From: Takifugu bimaculatus
Lineage: Eukaryota > Chordata > Actinopteri > Tetraodontiformes > Tetraodontidae
Direction of reading: 5' to 3'
DNA length: 64,000 nt
Assembly: GCA_004026145.2 (NCBI GenBank)
Contig: CP034990.1
Coordinates: forward strand, 2,022,992-2,086,991
The notes under the pieces were generated by a model. That model had not been told where the DNA came from and ran no database searches. It saw nothing but the letters and a program-made list of their open reading frames with translations. This document shows, piece after piece, positions 34,701-45,100 of the stretch; within the stretch, counting starts at the first letter, position 1, and each line of letters begins with the position of its first letter. Both the position numbers and the translations under genes were made by a program.

Positions 34701-37683
34701 GATGTTCTTTATGCTATAGTTATCTGAATAACCGTTAACAAAACAGACACGTACTCAGTTCATTGTGGGTCATGTAGCTGAATGTATTACGTTAGCATAC
34801 CGTAACCCTGTTGCTAATCCATTATTATTTTAAATTGCCTATCAAGATGAAATGTATGTTCCTGGTCTCAGATTTTATCAAATAGATAAAAATGCCAAAT
34901 GCCAACATGCGACTTATAGTCCAGTGCGACTAATATATCTATTTTTTTTTCTTTCTTATGCATTTTTTGGCTGGTGCAACTTAAACTCCGGAGCGACACA
35001 TAGTTGAGAAAACACGGTAGAAAAAAAGACCCAAATAGGTCCATAAATAGATATATAAATAGATAAAAAATAAACACAAATAGGTCCATAACTAGATACA
35101 TAAAGATAGAGCACATTTTGTTTGAAAGAAATAGAGGTAATAAAATGCCATGACCATTAGCTAACGTGGCAATCCCCTCCACTGACATACAGCTAATCTC
35201 CATCTCTAAATAAATAGATAGATAAAAAGACCCATAAACAGATAAATAGCTCCATAAATAGATTGATAAAAAAAGATACATAATTTTGATTTAACATCTC
35301 AAGAACACTAGAAAACATAATTCTTTTTAAAACTGTAGTTATTTACTGTTTAGAGAATGTGGAGTTCCCCTCTATTGATGTACAGCTAATCTCAACCCTA
35401 GTCTTCATGCAGATTAATCAGAATCAAAATCAGAGCACTTTATTGATCCCTTTAGGGGGTGTCCATTAGGGAAATTAGCATCTCCAAAAAAACATACAGC
35501 ACTGTACAAAATTACCCACCACCATTACACACCATAAAAACCTATTAAAGATAATAAAAGTAGAGTAAAATAAGAAATAAAATAGAATAAATTAAAAATA
35601 GAATATAAATATAAAACTATAGAAATGTAAATAAATGAACTGAATGAATAAATGAACTGAATGAATGAATGAACTGAATGAATGGATGTCCCAGTATTAT
35701 GTTATTGCAGTGTTGTTCCAGTCCTTCTGTTGGCCCTCCTCCCCCCCAGTGAGGAGTTGAACAGTCTGATGGCTCGGGGGATGAATGAGTTCCCCAGTCT
35801 GTTTGTTCTGTACTTGTACTGCCAACCTGTACTTATTAACAGTTATTCAGATAACTATAGCATAAAGAACATCCGAGCAAGTTCACCAAACAATCAAGTC
35901 TAACTCCACAGACGAAGCACCGCTTCTTCTTCTGCGTCGCTAAAGGAACTGGTTCCTCAGGTACACACGCCTAGAGCGCCCTCTGGTGGTTGTCAGTGTG
36001 AAAATAACGAACTTGTGAAATTCTGGAATAATGTATTTATATAAGTCGCTCTGGAGTACAAGTCACACCCCCTGACAAACTATGAAAAAAAGTGCGACTT
36101 ATAGTCCGGAAAATACGGTAAATACTTCTGTGTGCTCTGTGCATGAAGTTCTGCTGAAGAACCGAGCTCACCAGCCAGGCCATGTAGGAAGCGTGGATCT
36201 GGATGTTGTGCACGTCATCTTCAGGGATTCCTGGGAAGCTTTTCAAGGAGGCGCCGCCGACCTCCCGTAGCGCCATGGCAAAAGGAACCATCCACCTCAC
36301 GCACTCCTCCAGCTCCGCCCGCTTCAGCGCTGCAGACAGACGAGAGCGGACGGGTCAGACAGGAAACGGCGCCGCCCTTCAGCGCACCGCGTTACCGTTC
36401 CTACCCGAGACGGCTTCCACCAGCTCCAGGGACGAGAAGTGGAACAAGGCCGAAGCCGCGAGGACGCCGTTGGAAAACTCCAGGCACCGCACGTCCAGCA
36501 GGCACAAGTCCAGCAGCTGGCGAGAGACAGGAGACGGCTCAAACCTAACGCGCTAACACCTCTGCAGCACCTGCAGGCCCAGATTCTTGGCTTCCTCCAG
36601 TATGTTCGCCAAGCTTTGCTAACAAGAAGCAGTTCTGGGTTTGGACCTTCAGCGCTCAGACCCAGGTCACCTCAATCAGAGGGACCAGAGGTTCCTCACG
36701 CTTGGTCAAAGGCTGAACGCCATCCAGGAGGCAGACGGAACAATTTAGCCAAACATGCGTCACTGAAAGAGAGGGCACCTGTGCGATCTGCGTGAAGGTC
36801 TCCTGGGGGTATCTGGGCAGAAGCAGCTCGTCCGTCTCCTTCAGATAGGCCACCTGCATGTAAACGTTGAGCCAGGAGACGGGAGTCTGAGGACTCAGGC
36901 TCCATTTCAGCTCCTGCAACAGCAGAAGGGACCGTGAGTGTGTGGAATGGTTCTGCTCCATTCAGAGGTTCTAACGTGAACCAATCAAAGGATGAGGCTT
37001 TTGAATAAGGAGCTCTGTCGGGAAGCAACAAATATCCAGTTCCTGGAGGAGCGTCTCTACGCACCATCATGATGATGATCTCCATGCTGAGGATTTCATC
37101 CTCTGTACAAGCTTCATCTGTAACGTAGGCAAACTGGTGGACCTCTGGTGGATACATCTCCTAAAGGAGGTGAACAGGACCATGAAGAACCGCCCGCACC
37201 AGACTCGGAGGCAGAGCCCTCAAAGGGGGCCCGGCAGCATCAGAGCTCCTTACCTCCACTTTGGCAGCGATGAAGAGGCAGGTGATGCCGATGAGCTGCA
37301 ACGTTGACTTGAAGACGTTCCTCTGGGTGGCCATGAAGCGATCAAAGTAGTCCTGGGCCAGGTGGTAGGTCTCCCTGTGCAGCTTGTACACTTCGCTCAC
37401 CTACCATGGCAGCACAACAACCCTCTCAGCTACCAGCTAGCTTCAGCCTGAGCCCCTCCCAACCACCTTCTGGGTCCAGACTTTCTGATATTGAACACAT
37501 TTGTCTCCTCAAACACACGTCTGGAGATCATGAGCCGGACCACAGACCTCCATCAGCCAGTCCAGGAGGATCGCCCTCATCTTGGGCTGCAGATGAGGGT
37601 GTTTCTCCATCATGTGGACATCTCTGGTGTAGGCCTTATCTTTCTCCAACATGTTGCTCCACACCACATCTTTGCTGGCCCAA
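25782..37683 (-). CDS. ccne1: Cyclin E copy 2, split by a 9.3-kb insertion in its last intron
   Basis: Exons in transcript order are 37548-37683, 37254-37400, 37065-37160, 36779-36913, 36405-36516, 36172-36329 and 25782-25982. Lengths, junctions and phases are the same as in copy 1, with few amino-acid changes. The intron before the last exon has grown from about 0.9 kb to about 10.2 kb and contains an unrelated plus-strand gene (31604-33235). As in copy 1 no N-terminal exons were found. If the long intron is still spliced, it could produce the same C-terminal cyclin E; otherwise the last exon is an orphan. Confidence 0.7.
26209..26489. mobile_element. Left half of the 'ccgtatttt' MITE, split in unit 1
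   Basis: Matches the left half of 5475-6018. It ends in attaacag (26482-26489), which is repeated at 35835-35842 where the right half resumes, so the intervening DNA was inserted here. Confidence 0.75.
26490..27000 (-). mobile_element. 3' end of an L2/CR1-like LINE, with 18-bp coding repeats (3 copies)
   Basis: The element's 3' end is at the left ('aatcagggtactttattgatccc' on the plus strand). On the minus strand, 26749-26958 encodes the C-terminal RT tail ('MDNVRHPL', then 'NSFIPRAIRLF'). Between these lie three tandem 18-bp units encoding S-Q-R-x-x-x. The 5' part is truncated. Confidence 0.7.
27001..27480. other. Unassigned sequence with one arm of a 24-bp inverted repeat
   Basis: No gene was recognised. 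Positions 27296-27319 are the reverse complement of 27612-27635 (perfect over 24 bp, 292 bp apart), and the same piece (tgttgcctgctttcgggtcc) recurs next to the hAT at 28097-28123, so these are probably broken ends of one LTR-type repeat. Confidence 0.4.
27485..27585 (+). mobile_element. Retroposon 3' tail with (gatc/gatt)n end
   Basis: 'catgagcctggtcctgctc' followed by 'cgctatataaataaagattg' is a decayed copy of the fish retroposon tail better kept at 33683-33845. Confidence 0.55.
27640..28096 (+). mobile_element. RTE-like LINE 3' end with (GGAT)n tail
   Basis: The 3' part of a reverse-transcriptase ORF is open at 27753-28031 and contains 'WLGHLVRMPPG' and 'RPRTRWRDYVSRLAWERLG', a C-terminal segment common in fish non-LTR elements. 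It ends in 'ggataagtggtagagga' followed by (tgga)n. It is 5' truncated. The twin in unit 2 is about 59105-59575. Confidence 0.7.
28124..29013 (+). mobile_element. Nonautonomous hAT transposon with perfect 8-bp target duplication
   Basis: The 890-bp element starts 'tagtgatgggacga' and ends 'tcgtcccatcacta', perfect inverted termini. It is flanked on both sides by gcaacacg (28116-28123 and 29014-29021), the 8-bp duplication expected of hAT. Positions 28558-28743 encode the conserved C-terminal dimerisation segment ('SSSAPCERGFSKAGELVSKRRNRL'-type), so it is an internally deleted autonomous element that kept the end of the transposase. Confidence 0.85.
29022..29340 (-). mobile_element. LTR-like fragment
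   Basis: On the minus strand a TATA-type box (ctatttaaagactg) precedes, by about 180 bp, a polyadenylation signal (caataaaggcg). This is the order expected of U3-R-U5. The hAT at 28124-29013 is inserted into its 3' part. No internal retroelement sequence is attached. Confidence 0.5.
29360..29485 (+). repeat. 24-bp minisatellite, five copies
   Basis: The unit is actggaacatcagaccatca plus gaac. Unit 2 has eight copies at the same place (about 60870-61065). Confidence 0.85.
29520..30545. other. Shared tail of the duplicated unit, no gene seen
   Basis: Matches 61100-62086, except for an extra piece of about 50 bp at about 30141-30189. Only short unsupported open frames are present. Confidence 0.5.
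30768..30836. mobile_element. hAT-type terminus
   Basis: 'gggccgtgtgtggccccc' followed by 'agtttgcccatgcctg' is the usual end of Charlie-like hAT elements. It abuts the left 298-bp direct repeat. The region 30546-30767 before it shows nothing recognisable. Confidence 0.45.
30837..31134 (+). repeat. 298-bp direct repeat, left copy
   Basis: Matches 33864-34161 with about four substitutions and no length change. The two copies bracket the 543-codon gene. They do not start with TG or end with CA and have no target duplication, so they are not standard LTRs. Confidence 0.85.
31604..33235 (+). CDS. Intronless protein of unknown function, 543 aa, with repeat-like helical architecture
   Basis: A single uninterrupted frame starts with ATG in a fair context (aacaaaATGa) and ends TGA at 33233-33235, with AATAAA 67 bp further on. 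The protein is predicted mostly helical. By eye it has three or four segments of about 110 residues, each an acidic helical block (for example near residues 75-115, 190-230, 290-330 and 450-490) followed by a basic, hydrophobic, amphipathic stretch (for example K-K-I-K-A-F-F-A-K-C-F-A-K near 255). There is no signal peptide, clear transmembrane anchor, enzyme motif, zinc finger or transposase or RT signature. Related uncharacterised intronless genes may exist in other fish, but I cannot name the family. It lies inside the last intron of cyclin E copy 2, on the opposite strand, and is absent from unit 0/1 junctions. Lack of introns and the AATAAA leave open an old retrogene. Confidence 0.75.
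   Translation: MSKTPQVSEFVLSNIHPLVQSFLERTTVEQWESFVLGRPDDATTILVAELILEIIANLSNSVVTTLKSHTRTSEERVLTKLEETLPQVLSEALGIQDEVDSDGLQTLTDTIQKEVRANLNSSRASSEKGTPNQRITPTSRINVMIVQLVELFKKFSDKIRTFIGPRPHKTNVDRIPSSREGFLLKDNISPMAEGIRNEMDYAFQDVFRPLMVDLPGDECKELQHEISDEIGIVAEELIIFSDKSPETLAVKPAGKKIKAFFAKCFAKVCLMRIFAKLKRKHPVLQAEAKSESVETILEKLSTQFLDQEDDKAEREDALVQVFTDLSGNKVLDFNQELSNEIYRHSVPEAAPPSVEREVQSEVQADIRSKSWVFVALMNWYVKTQVNWVIDRVMVPFGGKSEVNLVPEQVTYDEGQRAKNKSYVMYIIEKVVNAVRLDARMLPLTLHEFINNLSEIVWEKVKDEQFYTDSDVFNNLEKNIKKLLYKVLGCPEKVMFLIMCGDPVVVEQIMLIINKHLLTPRKRKCVIVRFFHSLGRALTFSRSS
33302..33307 (+). terminator. Polyadenylation signal AATAAA of the 543-aa gene
   Basis: AATAAA lies 67 bp after the stop codon, followed by a GT-rich stretch (gtgtattcttcactgtgtt), the usual layout of a vertebrate cleavage site. 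Confidence 0.6.
33683..33845 (+). mobile_element. Fish retroposon 3' tail with (gattt)n end
   Basis: It runs from 'catgagcctggtcctgctc' through 'tttttccttgccactgtt' and 'ctatataaataaagattg' to a (gattt)n end. This tail type is widespread in teleosts and is often the 3' end of a truncated LINE or SINE. Confidence 0.65.
33864..34161 (+). repeat. 298-bp direct repeat, right copy
   Basis: Partner of 30837-31134; start-to-start spacing is 3027 bp. Confidence 0.85.
34449..35022. mobile_element. Full-length 'ccgtatttt' MITE in inverted orientation
   Basis: It runs from 'accgttttttccggactata' to 'gagaaaacacggta' and is colinear with the reverse complement of 5475-6018. It is an independent insertion of the same family inside the 9.3-kb insert. 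Confidence 0.75.
35023..35415. other. AT-rich low-complexity stretch
   Basis: Imperfect 'aaatagata' and 'gtccataaatagat' repeats fill 35030-35280. No gene is seen. Confidence 0.6.
35419..35815 (-). mobile_element. 3' end of an L2/CR1-like LINE at the right edge of the insert
   Basis: Same family and orientation as 26490-27000 (3' end at left, 'actttattgatcccttt'). It keeps less coding sequence and is followed by 'tacttgtactgccaacctg' and the second attaacag. Confidence 0.7.
35835..36120. mobile_element. Right half of the split 'ccgtatttt' MITE
   Basis: Matches the right half of 5475-6018 and ends 'gaaaatacggta'. The shared attaacag marks the insertion point. Confidence 0.75.
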
Positions 37684-38153
37684 CTGGTCAGAGACGCACA
37701 AGAGAACAACGGTGACGTCCTGAATAAGGTGAAGGCCTTAAAAACACAGAAGGTGGAGAACAAAAACCAGACGGCAACACCAGTCGGACCCAGACGTGTT
37801 TGGGCAGGACGGATCCTACACGACTCAACCTATTTTCATGTCTAAGAGGACATAATAAGGACAATAAAGAAAAACACAGGTGCTCCCGGGGGGGTTGGAC
37901 CTGGTGTCCTGATGACAGGATCACCTCCATCAGGATCTCCCCCATCCCCCCCCGGTACATGAGCGCGGCCCAGCTCCGTTTAAACCTTCTTTGAGATGCT
38001 AACAGAGCCGTTATTATATGAATGAGCTGCTGAATGTAGCATAGTTCTCCACTTTTACCTGACAACGTTTAGCTTATTTATCTTTACATTTGAAGACGCA
38101 GCCGTTAGCAGCAGCGCTGGGACGACGGACGTGTTGGAACAGAAACGACCATT

Positions 38154-38648
38154 TCAGGGAGAAATGGTGGCAGCAACAACAACAATAATAATAATAATAA
38201 TGATCATTTCTGGGGTCGTCACCACACAACACATGGATGGCAGACACACCTGTGGTGCTATGGAAGGAGCGCTGCTGTTGTCACATTGGTCCTTCAGGTT
38301 GTTATTTACACTTCGCTTCTCATGACGTATTTTGGTAATGTTCAATCTTCGACCTGGGGGTTCCCAGAGGTACCATACAAATAAAAACACGCATATGAAG
38401 AGAATAGACACTCCAACTCTCTCTGTCGCCACCTGGGAGTCATTTAAACTTATTGGGTTTCAACTGAGTTGGAGACCTTGTATAACTATTATGATTATCA
38501 GGAATACTATGATTACAGCTAGCACCGAGGCTAGCATGCTACAGCCCCAGCCAATCCGCTGGATTTTTCTGTATTGGCTTCTGTCTATATTTACCTGCTG
38601 CCGTCCTCGTAGAGTTTGTGAAACCAGTACACTGTTCCTGAACAGCAA
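38154..38648 (-). mobile_element. Possible envelope-region remnant, unit 2
   Basis: Counterpart of 7976-8557 with a slightly longer (aat)n run. The assignment rests on position next to pol. Confidence 0.3.
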
Positions 38649-38727
38649 TAGATCATAACCTGTTGAAATAGCCCCCCTAAGTGAGGTGGCTCTGAAACCT
38701 TCACTGACTTTCGGGTCTACCCAGACT

Positions 38728-39640
38728 CTATTCGTCTAAGTCCACCCTATTATCAGACTTTGCATCACCTCCCCGGTCGGAGTTTCCAACAGAAATGACC
38801 TTCTTGCAATGAGTGAGGTGTACCCAGGTTGATCTTTCAGCTATTTTAGCAGCAGTAGGTGTAGACAAAAGAACTTGGTCAGGTCCTTCCCACTCAGGTG
38901 AATACCAGTGTTTCTTTTTTACGCTCCTCACTAGGACCCAGTCGCCTGGCTCCACCGTTCTGTTGGGAGACAGAGGGCGTCTCAGTTTCATGACCTTGCT
39001 TTTGTTTTTCTAACATTCTTCTCATGTAATCAGCTAGATTAGACTCATCATTTGTCTCCCAGTAGTTTGTGAACTGAGGAAGCCTGTACGGTCTTCCAAA
39101 TAAGACCTCATAAGGAGTTAGGCCTGCGGTGCTTGTAATGTTTATATAGAGCTTAGCCAAATCCACACGTTATCCACGGTCTCCCCGTCTCTTCCATGCA
39201 TTTCTTCAGTCTGTTTTTAATAGTGCCATTAGTTCTTTCAACTAATCCTGCGCTCTGAGGATGATAGGAGCAATGGTGTTTTAAATCAATATGAAACATA
39301 ACACTGATCTTTTTAACAACTTGATTTACAAAATGAGTACCATTATCACAGTAATTCTTTTCTGGGATCCCATATCTGGGTATGATATCTTTGCAGAGTG
39401 CTTTAGCAACTGTTAGCGCATCTGGGTTTTTTGTTGGAAATAGTTCTATCCATTTTGAAAATGCATCTATTATGACTAGACAGTATTTTTTCCCTTCACT
39501 TTTATTTAATTCTATGAAGTCCATATGTATAGTTTGGAATGGATATTGGGGAGCAGGAAATTTTCCTCTTCTTGGTCTCAGATTTCCTTGTGAATTGTGT
39601 CTTGCACATGTCAGACATGTTCTACAATTTTTTTTGAATA
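38728..39640 (-). pseudogene. Endogenous retrovirus pol remnant: integrase region, broken (unit 2)
   Basis: Same fragment as 8636-9603. The catalytic core stays open from 39524 to about 39160, including the D, D and E positions. A frame change near 39155-39170 then separates it from the C-terminal domain (38728-39166). Copy 1 has an additional frame break near 9395 that copy 2 lacks. Neither is functional. Confidence 0.75.
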
Positions 39641-39645
39641 AGAAT

Positions 39646-41047
39646 TACCGTATTGGCCCGAATATAAGACGACCCCCTCTTTTTCAAGACTCAAGTTTGA
39701 AAAAAGACTTTTTGAACACCAAATTTAATTTTTGTACAGAAAATAATTACAGTACACCTGAAACAAATGATGATAACAATATAACAATTTTTCTACCGCT
39801 GTGAGCGGCCCACTACAGACGGGGCTCCCGCTGTGAGCGGCCCACACTACAGACGTGGCTCCCGCTGTGAGCGGCCCACACTACAGACGGGGCTCCCGCT
39901 GTGAGCGGCCCACACTACAGACGTGGCTCCCGCTGTGAGCGGCCCACACTACAGACAGGGCTCCCGCTGTGAGCGGCCCACACTACAGACGGGGCTCCCG
40001 CTGTGAGCGGCCCACACTACAGACGTGGCTCCCGCTATGAGCGGCCCACACTACAGACAGGGCTCCCGCTAGGAGCGGCCCACTACAGACGGGGCTCCCG
40101 CTAGGAGCGGCCCACTACAGACGGGGCTCCCGCTGTGAACGGCCCACTACAGACGGGGCTCCCGCTGTGAGCGGCCCACTACAGACGGGGCTCCCGCTGT
40201 GAACGGCCCACTACAGACGGGGCTCCCGCTAGGAGCGGCCCACTACAGACGGGGCTCCCGCTGTGAACGGCCCACTACAGACGGGGCTCCCGCTGTGAGC
40301 GGCCCACTACAGACGGGGCTCCCGCTGTGAGCGGCCCACACTACAGACGGGGCTCCCGCTGTGAGCGGCCGACTACAGACGGGGCTCCCGCTGTGAGCGG
40401 CCGACTACAGACGGGGCTCCCGCTGTGAGCGGCCCACACTGCAGACGGGGCTCCCGCTGTGAGCGGCCGACTACAGACGGGGCTCCCGCTGTGAACGGCC
40501 CACTACAGACGGGGCTCCCGCTGTGAGCGGCCCACTACAGACGGGGCTCCCGCTGTGAGCGGCCCACTGCAGACGGGGCTCCCGCTAGGAGCGGCCCACT
40601 ACAGACGGGGCTCCCGCTGTGAGCGGCCCACTGCAGACGGGGCTCCCGCTGTGAGCGGCCCACCACAGACGGGGCTCCCGCTAGGAGCGGCCCACTACAG
40701 ACGGGGCTCCCGCTGTGAGCGGCCCACTACAGACGGGGCTCCCGCTGTGAGCGGCCCACGACAGACGGGGCTCCCGCTGTGAGCGGCCCACTACAGACGG
40801 GGCTCCCGCTCTGAGCGGTCCACTACAGACGGGGCTCCCGCTGTGAGCGGCCCACTACAGACGGGGCTCCCGCTGTGAGCGGCCCACTACAGACGGGCAT
40901 GCATGTAAGCTATGGTAGCGCTATGTTTTACCATGCCCGCGCCCTATAATCCGGAGCGCCTGATGTATGTGTTAAATACAGAAACAGCACCGTAACTGAG
41001 GCTGCACCTTTTAATACGGTGCGCCCTTTGGTCGCGAACATACGGGA
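39646..41047. mobile_element. DNA transposon with internal minisatellite, unit 2 copy
   Basis: Same ends as 9554-10760; the right terminus is mutated (tacggga). The internal array is longer. Confidence 0.6.
39797..40899 (+). repeat. 32-bp hairpin minisatellite, about 34 copies (unit 2)
   Basis: Same unit with CCGCTGTGAGCGG hairpins as 9705-10613, about 200 bp longer, with a different order of variants. Confidence 0.9.
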
Positions 41048-42105
41048 TATAGAACATAGGGCACGTTTCTGCGTGATATCACTCCGCGTCTGTGCAACAA
41101 CCACAACCTCCTATCTTTAGTATTGCTGCGCCAACTGGTGGTCTTTTGGGTTGAGGGTAACGGTGATCTATATGTAGCTATATGTAGCTATAGCGTCATT
41201 GGCCTCCACTCCAGCCACTCCTGGTAGTTCCTCAAAAACACTGAGTTTCTAGTGGATGCACAATCTGTGGAAACCAACATAGAAACTTCTGAAGAGCCAA
41301 AGTTCTTGCAACAAAAATATAGTCCCCAATTAGCTTGTTTTGTTATCACACGACCCCGTCCCCATTATCTTAAGAGAATATAAAAGAATGAGTGGAGACA
41401 GAAGAGAGAATGAGACGTTTTTGGCGCGTGTCGCTCTTGATTTTGTGTTTATTTTTGCAGTAAACTTAAAGGAGGCCTTTTCACTTTATGTTTGATTAAA
41501 TTTAAGCTGATATTCCATTCTTGACATCTTTAAATTTACAGTATTCATGGGAGATTTATTTGGTCATTTTGCTTCTTCTTATTTCATATTTCCCACATTT
41601 ATTCATAGTTTTTATTAGATTGCAATAAATCCTATAACATTGAACAGACTGACTAAAGTCAAATGAGCTGCGGTTCCCACCGATAGCCGTCATTCTGATG
41701 GGTTTTTGCTGGCTGCAGCTGAAATATTCCAATGCTCCATGTCACAGAGACAGTAAATACTAAACCCTAAAGATTCTGAAGGCATGATGTAAAATAGTAA
41801 CGTATAATACAGACATTTGAAGAGACAATTAAGAGAATGTTTTCATGCTTATAAGAGTGGCCGAGGAGCCATTTAGAACTTTATAAAGATGCATTGTGTG
41901 ATACCAGGAACTAATTTAACTTCAAGGGGAAGCTGCTTCTGCTTTGTTGACCATCGACTGATCTCCTGAAAGTCCACCAGCGCTTTTTAAAAACTGAATT
42001 CTTCATCTATGGACGGAGTAGACGGCAGATGTTTCCACAGATGTTCTTCACCAGTGGTCAGTGAGTGATGCAGCAGATGAGCGGGAGGTGACTGGCTTCA
42101 ACCAG
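41048..42105. other. Region downstream of NLR 2, no gene recognised
   Basis: Near-identical to 10761-11814. Confidence 0.45.
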
Positions 42106-45100
42106 CTACCGTCTCAATGTCTCCAGCCCATAGTCTGGATTCTCTACGAGATCAGACAGCAGCTTCACTCCTGAATCCTGCAGCTGGTTCTGACCCAGGT
42201 CCATTTCTCTGAGATGGGAGGGATTGGACCTCAGCGCCGAGGCCAGAGAGTCACAGCTGATCTCTGATAAACTGCAGCTCCCTAATCTAAATAAAGAAGG
42301 GAAACTTTTATAAGGTTATAAGTGAAACCAGTATTCATCTGAAAGGTTAATCAAAGGCATGATCTGTAAATATTTAATTTAGTTACAGCTTAAAAATGAT
42401 AGTAATATGTAATTACCACAATTCCAACCTCTCAGGTTTGCACTGTTCCAAAGGAGAATATATATTGTTCTGGCCCTCACTCTTCCCAGGTTCTCCCACC
42501 TCTTTCCCTCCCATCTCATCATGGAGATCCATCTCACCTGTGGCTCATCTTTAAAGGCACAACCTGTCTTAGATGACTTCCTGTCTCCCTCACCATCTCC
42601 CTCCTCGTTGGCTGGTGTCTACCAGGCACCCTCACCTAGTTTTGTCTAATTTTGGTTACCATCTGTCGGCTTTTTCATTGTCCTTAAATCAATTTATCAT
42701 GAATAAGTGGTCCCCGTGTGGCCCCCCCTCCTGAAGGAACTGGGCACAACACACACACTCAGAAAGTGTGAGGACCCTCGGATGGAATAATGGACATTTT
42801 TGAGAATGGTGTTTACCTCAGAGTTTCCAGTCGGCAGTTTGGAAAGTGGAGAAAACCACAGAGCAGCTTCACTCCTGAATCCTGCAGCTGGTTCTGACTC
42901 AGGTCCAGTTCTCTGAGATGGGAGGGATTGGACCTCAGCGCCGAGGCCAGAGAGCCACAGCTGATCCCTGATAAGCTGCAGCTCCTTAATCTAAATAAAG
43001 AAGGGAAACTTTTATAAGGTTATAAGTGAAACCAGTATTCATCTGAAAGGTTAATCAAAGGCATGATCTGTAAATATTTAATTTAATTCCAGGTTAAAAA
43101 ATGATAGTAATATGTAATTACCACAATTCCAACCTCTCAGGTTTGCACTGTTCCAGAGGAGAATATATATTAAGATTAAGATTAAGATTAAGATGGACTT
43201 TATTCATCCCCGTGGGGAAATTGAATTATAGTAGCAGCGAATGCAGAGTAAAGAGACAGAAAAAAATAAATACAGATAGATTAGAATGTTATAAGCATAT
43301 ATACAGCATATATTATAAGCATATATATAATATATACATAATATAATATATACATATTATAAGCATTATAAGCATATATACATAAATATAGAATAAATTA
43401 GAAATAAAATTACAACATAAACATTACACAATTATTGTTGAGTTGGTTTGAGTGAATTGTACAGTTTAATGGCGGACGGCAGGAATGACTTCCTGTACCG
43501 TTCCTTGGAGCAGCGAGGCTGCAGGAGTCTGTTGCTGAAGCTGCTCCTCAGTTTGTCCACTGTGTTATGGAGGGGGTGGGAGGGACTGTCCATGATTGTC
43601 CGCAGTTTCAACACCATCCTGTCCCTCACCACCTCGTCCAAGTTATCAAGTCTACAGCCAACAACAGACCTGCCTTTTTGATGAGTTTGTTGAGTCTGTT
43701 GGCATCCTTTGCTTTAATGCCTGCACCCCAGCACACTGCAGCAAAGAAGATGGTGCTAGCCATAACAGACTGGTAGAACATCTGGAGCATCCTGCCACAA
43801 ACACTGAAGGACCTGAGTCTCCTGAGGAAACAGAGTCTGCTCATGGCCTTCTTGTAAACAGCATCGGTGTTTGTGGACCACTCCAGTTTATTGTCCAGCT
43901 GGACACCCAGGAACCTGTAAGATGGGACTATTTCCACGTCCTTCCCACTGATGCAGACTGGGGAGGGAGGGGACTTGCTTTTACTGAAATCCACCACCAT
44001 CTCCTTCGTCTTGGTCACGTTGAGCTGCAGAAGGTTCTCCCTGCTCCACCTGACAAAACTCTCCACAAGGTCCCTGTATTCATCCTCCTGTCCATTCTCC
44101 ACACAGCCGACTATGACTGTGTCATCCGAGTACTTCTGGAGATGACATGTCTCAGAGTGGTTCTGGAGGGGACCTGTCTCAGAGTGGTTCTGGAGGGGAC
44201 ATGTCTCAGAGTGGTTCTGGAGGGGATGTGTCTCAGAGTGGTACTGGAGGGGACGTGTCTCAGAGTGGTTCTGGAGGGGACATGTCTCAGAGTGGTACTG
44301 GAGGGGACGTGTCTCAGAGTGGTACTGGAGGGGACATGTCTCAGAGTGGTACTGGAGGGGACGTGTCTCAGAGTGGTACTGGAGGGGACATGTCTCAGAG
44401 TGGTTCTGGAGGGGACATGTCTCAGAGTGGTTCTGGAAGGGACATGTCTCAGAGTGGTACTGGAGGGGACGTGTCCCAGAGTGGTTCTGGAGGGGACGTG
44501 TCCCAGAGTGGTTCTGGAGGTGACGTGTCTCAGAGTGGTTCTGGAGATGACGTGTCTCAGAGTGGTTCTGGAGATGACATGTCTCAGAGTGGTTCTGGAG
44601 GGGACATGTCTCAGAGTGGTACTGGAAGTCGGCCGTGTAGGTGGTGAACAGGAATGGGGAGAGCACAGTTCCTTGAGGAGCTCCTGTGTTGCTCATCAGG
44701 GGGTCGGACACACAGCTCCGCAGTCTCACAACCTGTGGCCGACCTGTCAGGTCGTCCTCGATCCAGGAAACAAGGGGAGCATCCATCTGCATCTTCTCCA
44801 ACTTCGCCCTCAGCAGTCTTGGCTGGATGGTGTTGAAGGCAGAAGAGAAGTCGAAGAACATGACCCGCACTGTGGTGTTTGGTCTGTCCAAGGAGGAGTA
44901 AGCCCTCTGCAGCAGGTATATCACTGCGTCATCAACCCCCACCTTGGGCTGAAACTGCAGAGGGTCCTGAAAGGGGCTCACCAGAGGTCTGAGGTGTGAC
45001 AGCACCAGCCGCTCCATGACCTTCATAATGTGGGAGGTCAGTGCTATTGGCCTGTAGTCACTCGGTGCCACAGGATGGGTCTTCTTTGGCACCGGGACCA

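Noticed and set aside
40555..40782. 75-codon Arg/Pro/Gly-rich frame
   Set aside because: It lies wholly inside the 32-bp minisatellite.
44147..44647. Ser/Gly/Asp-rich repeat protein on the plus strand (MSQSGSGGD-type)
   Set aside because: It is the antisense reading of the 27-bp array inside the LINE reverse transcriptase.
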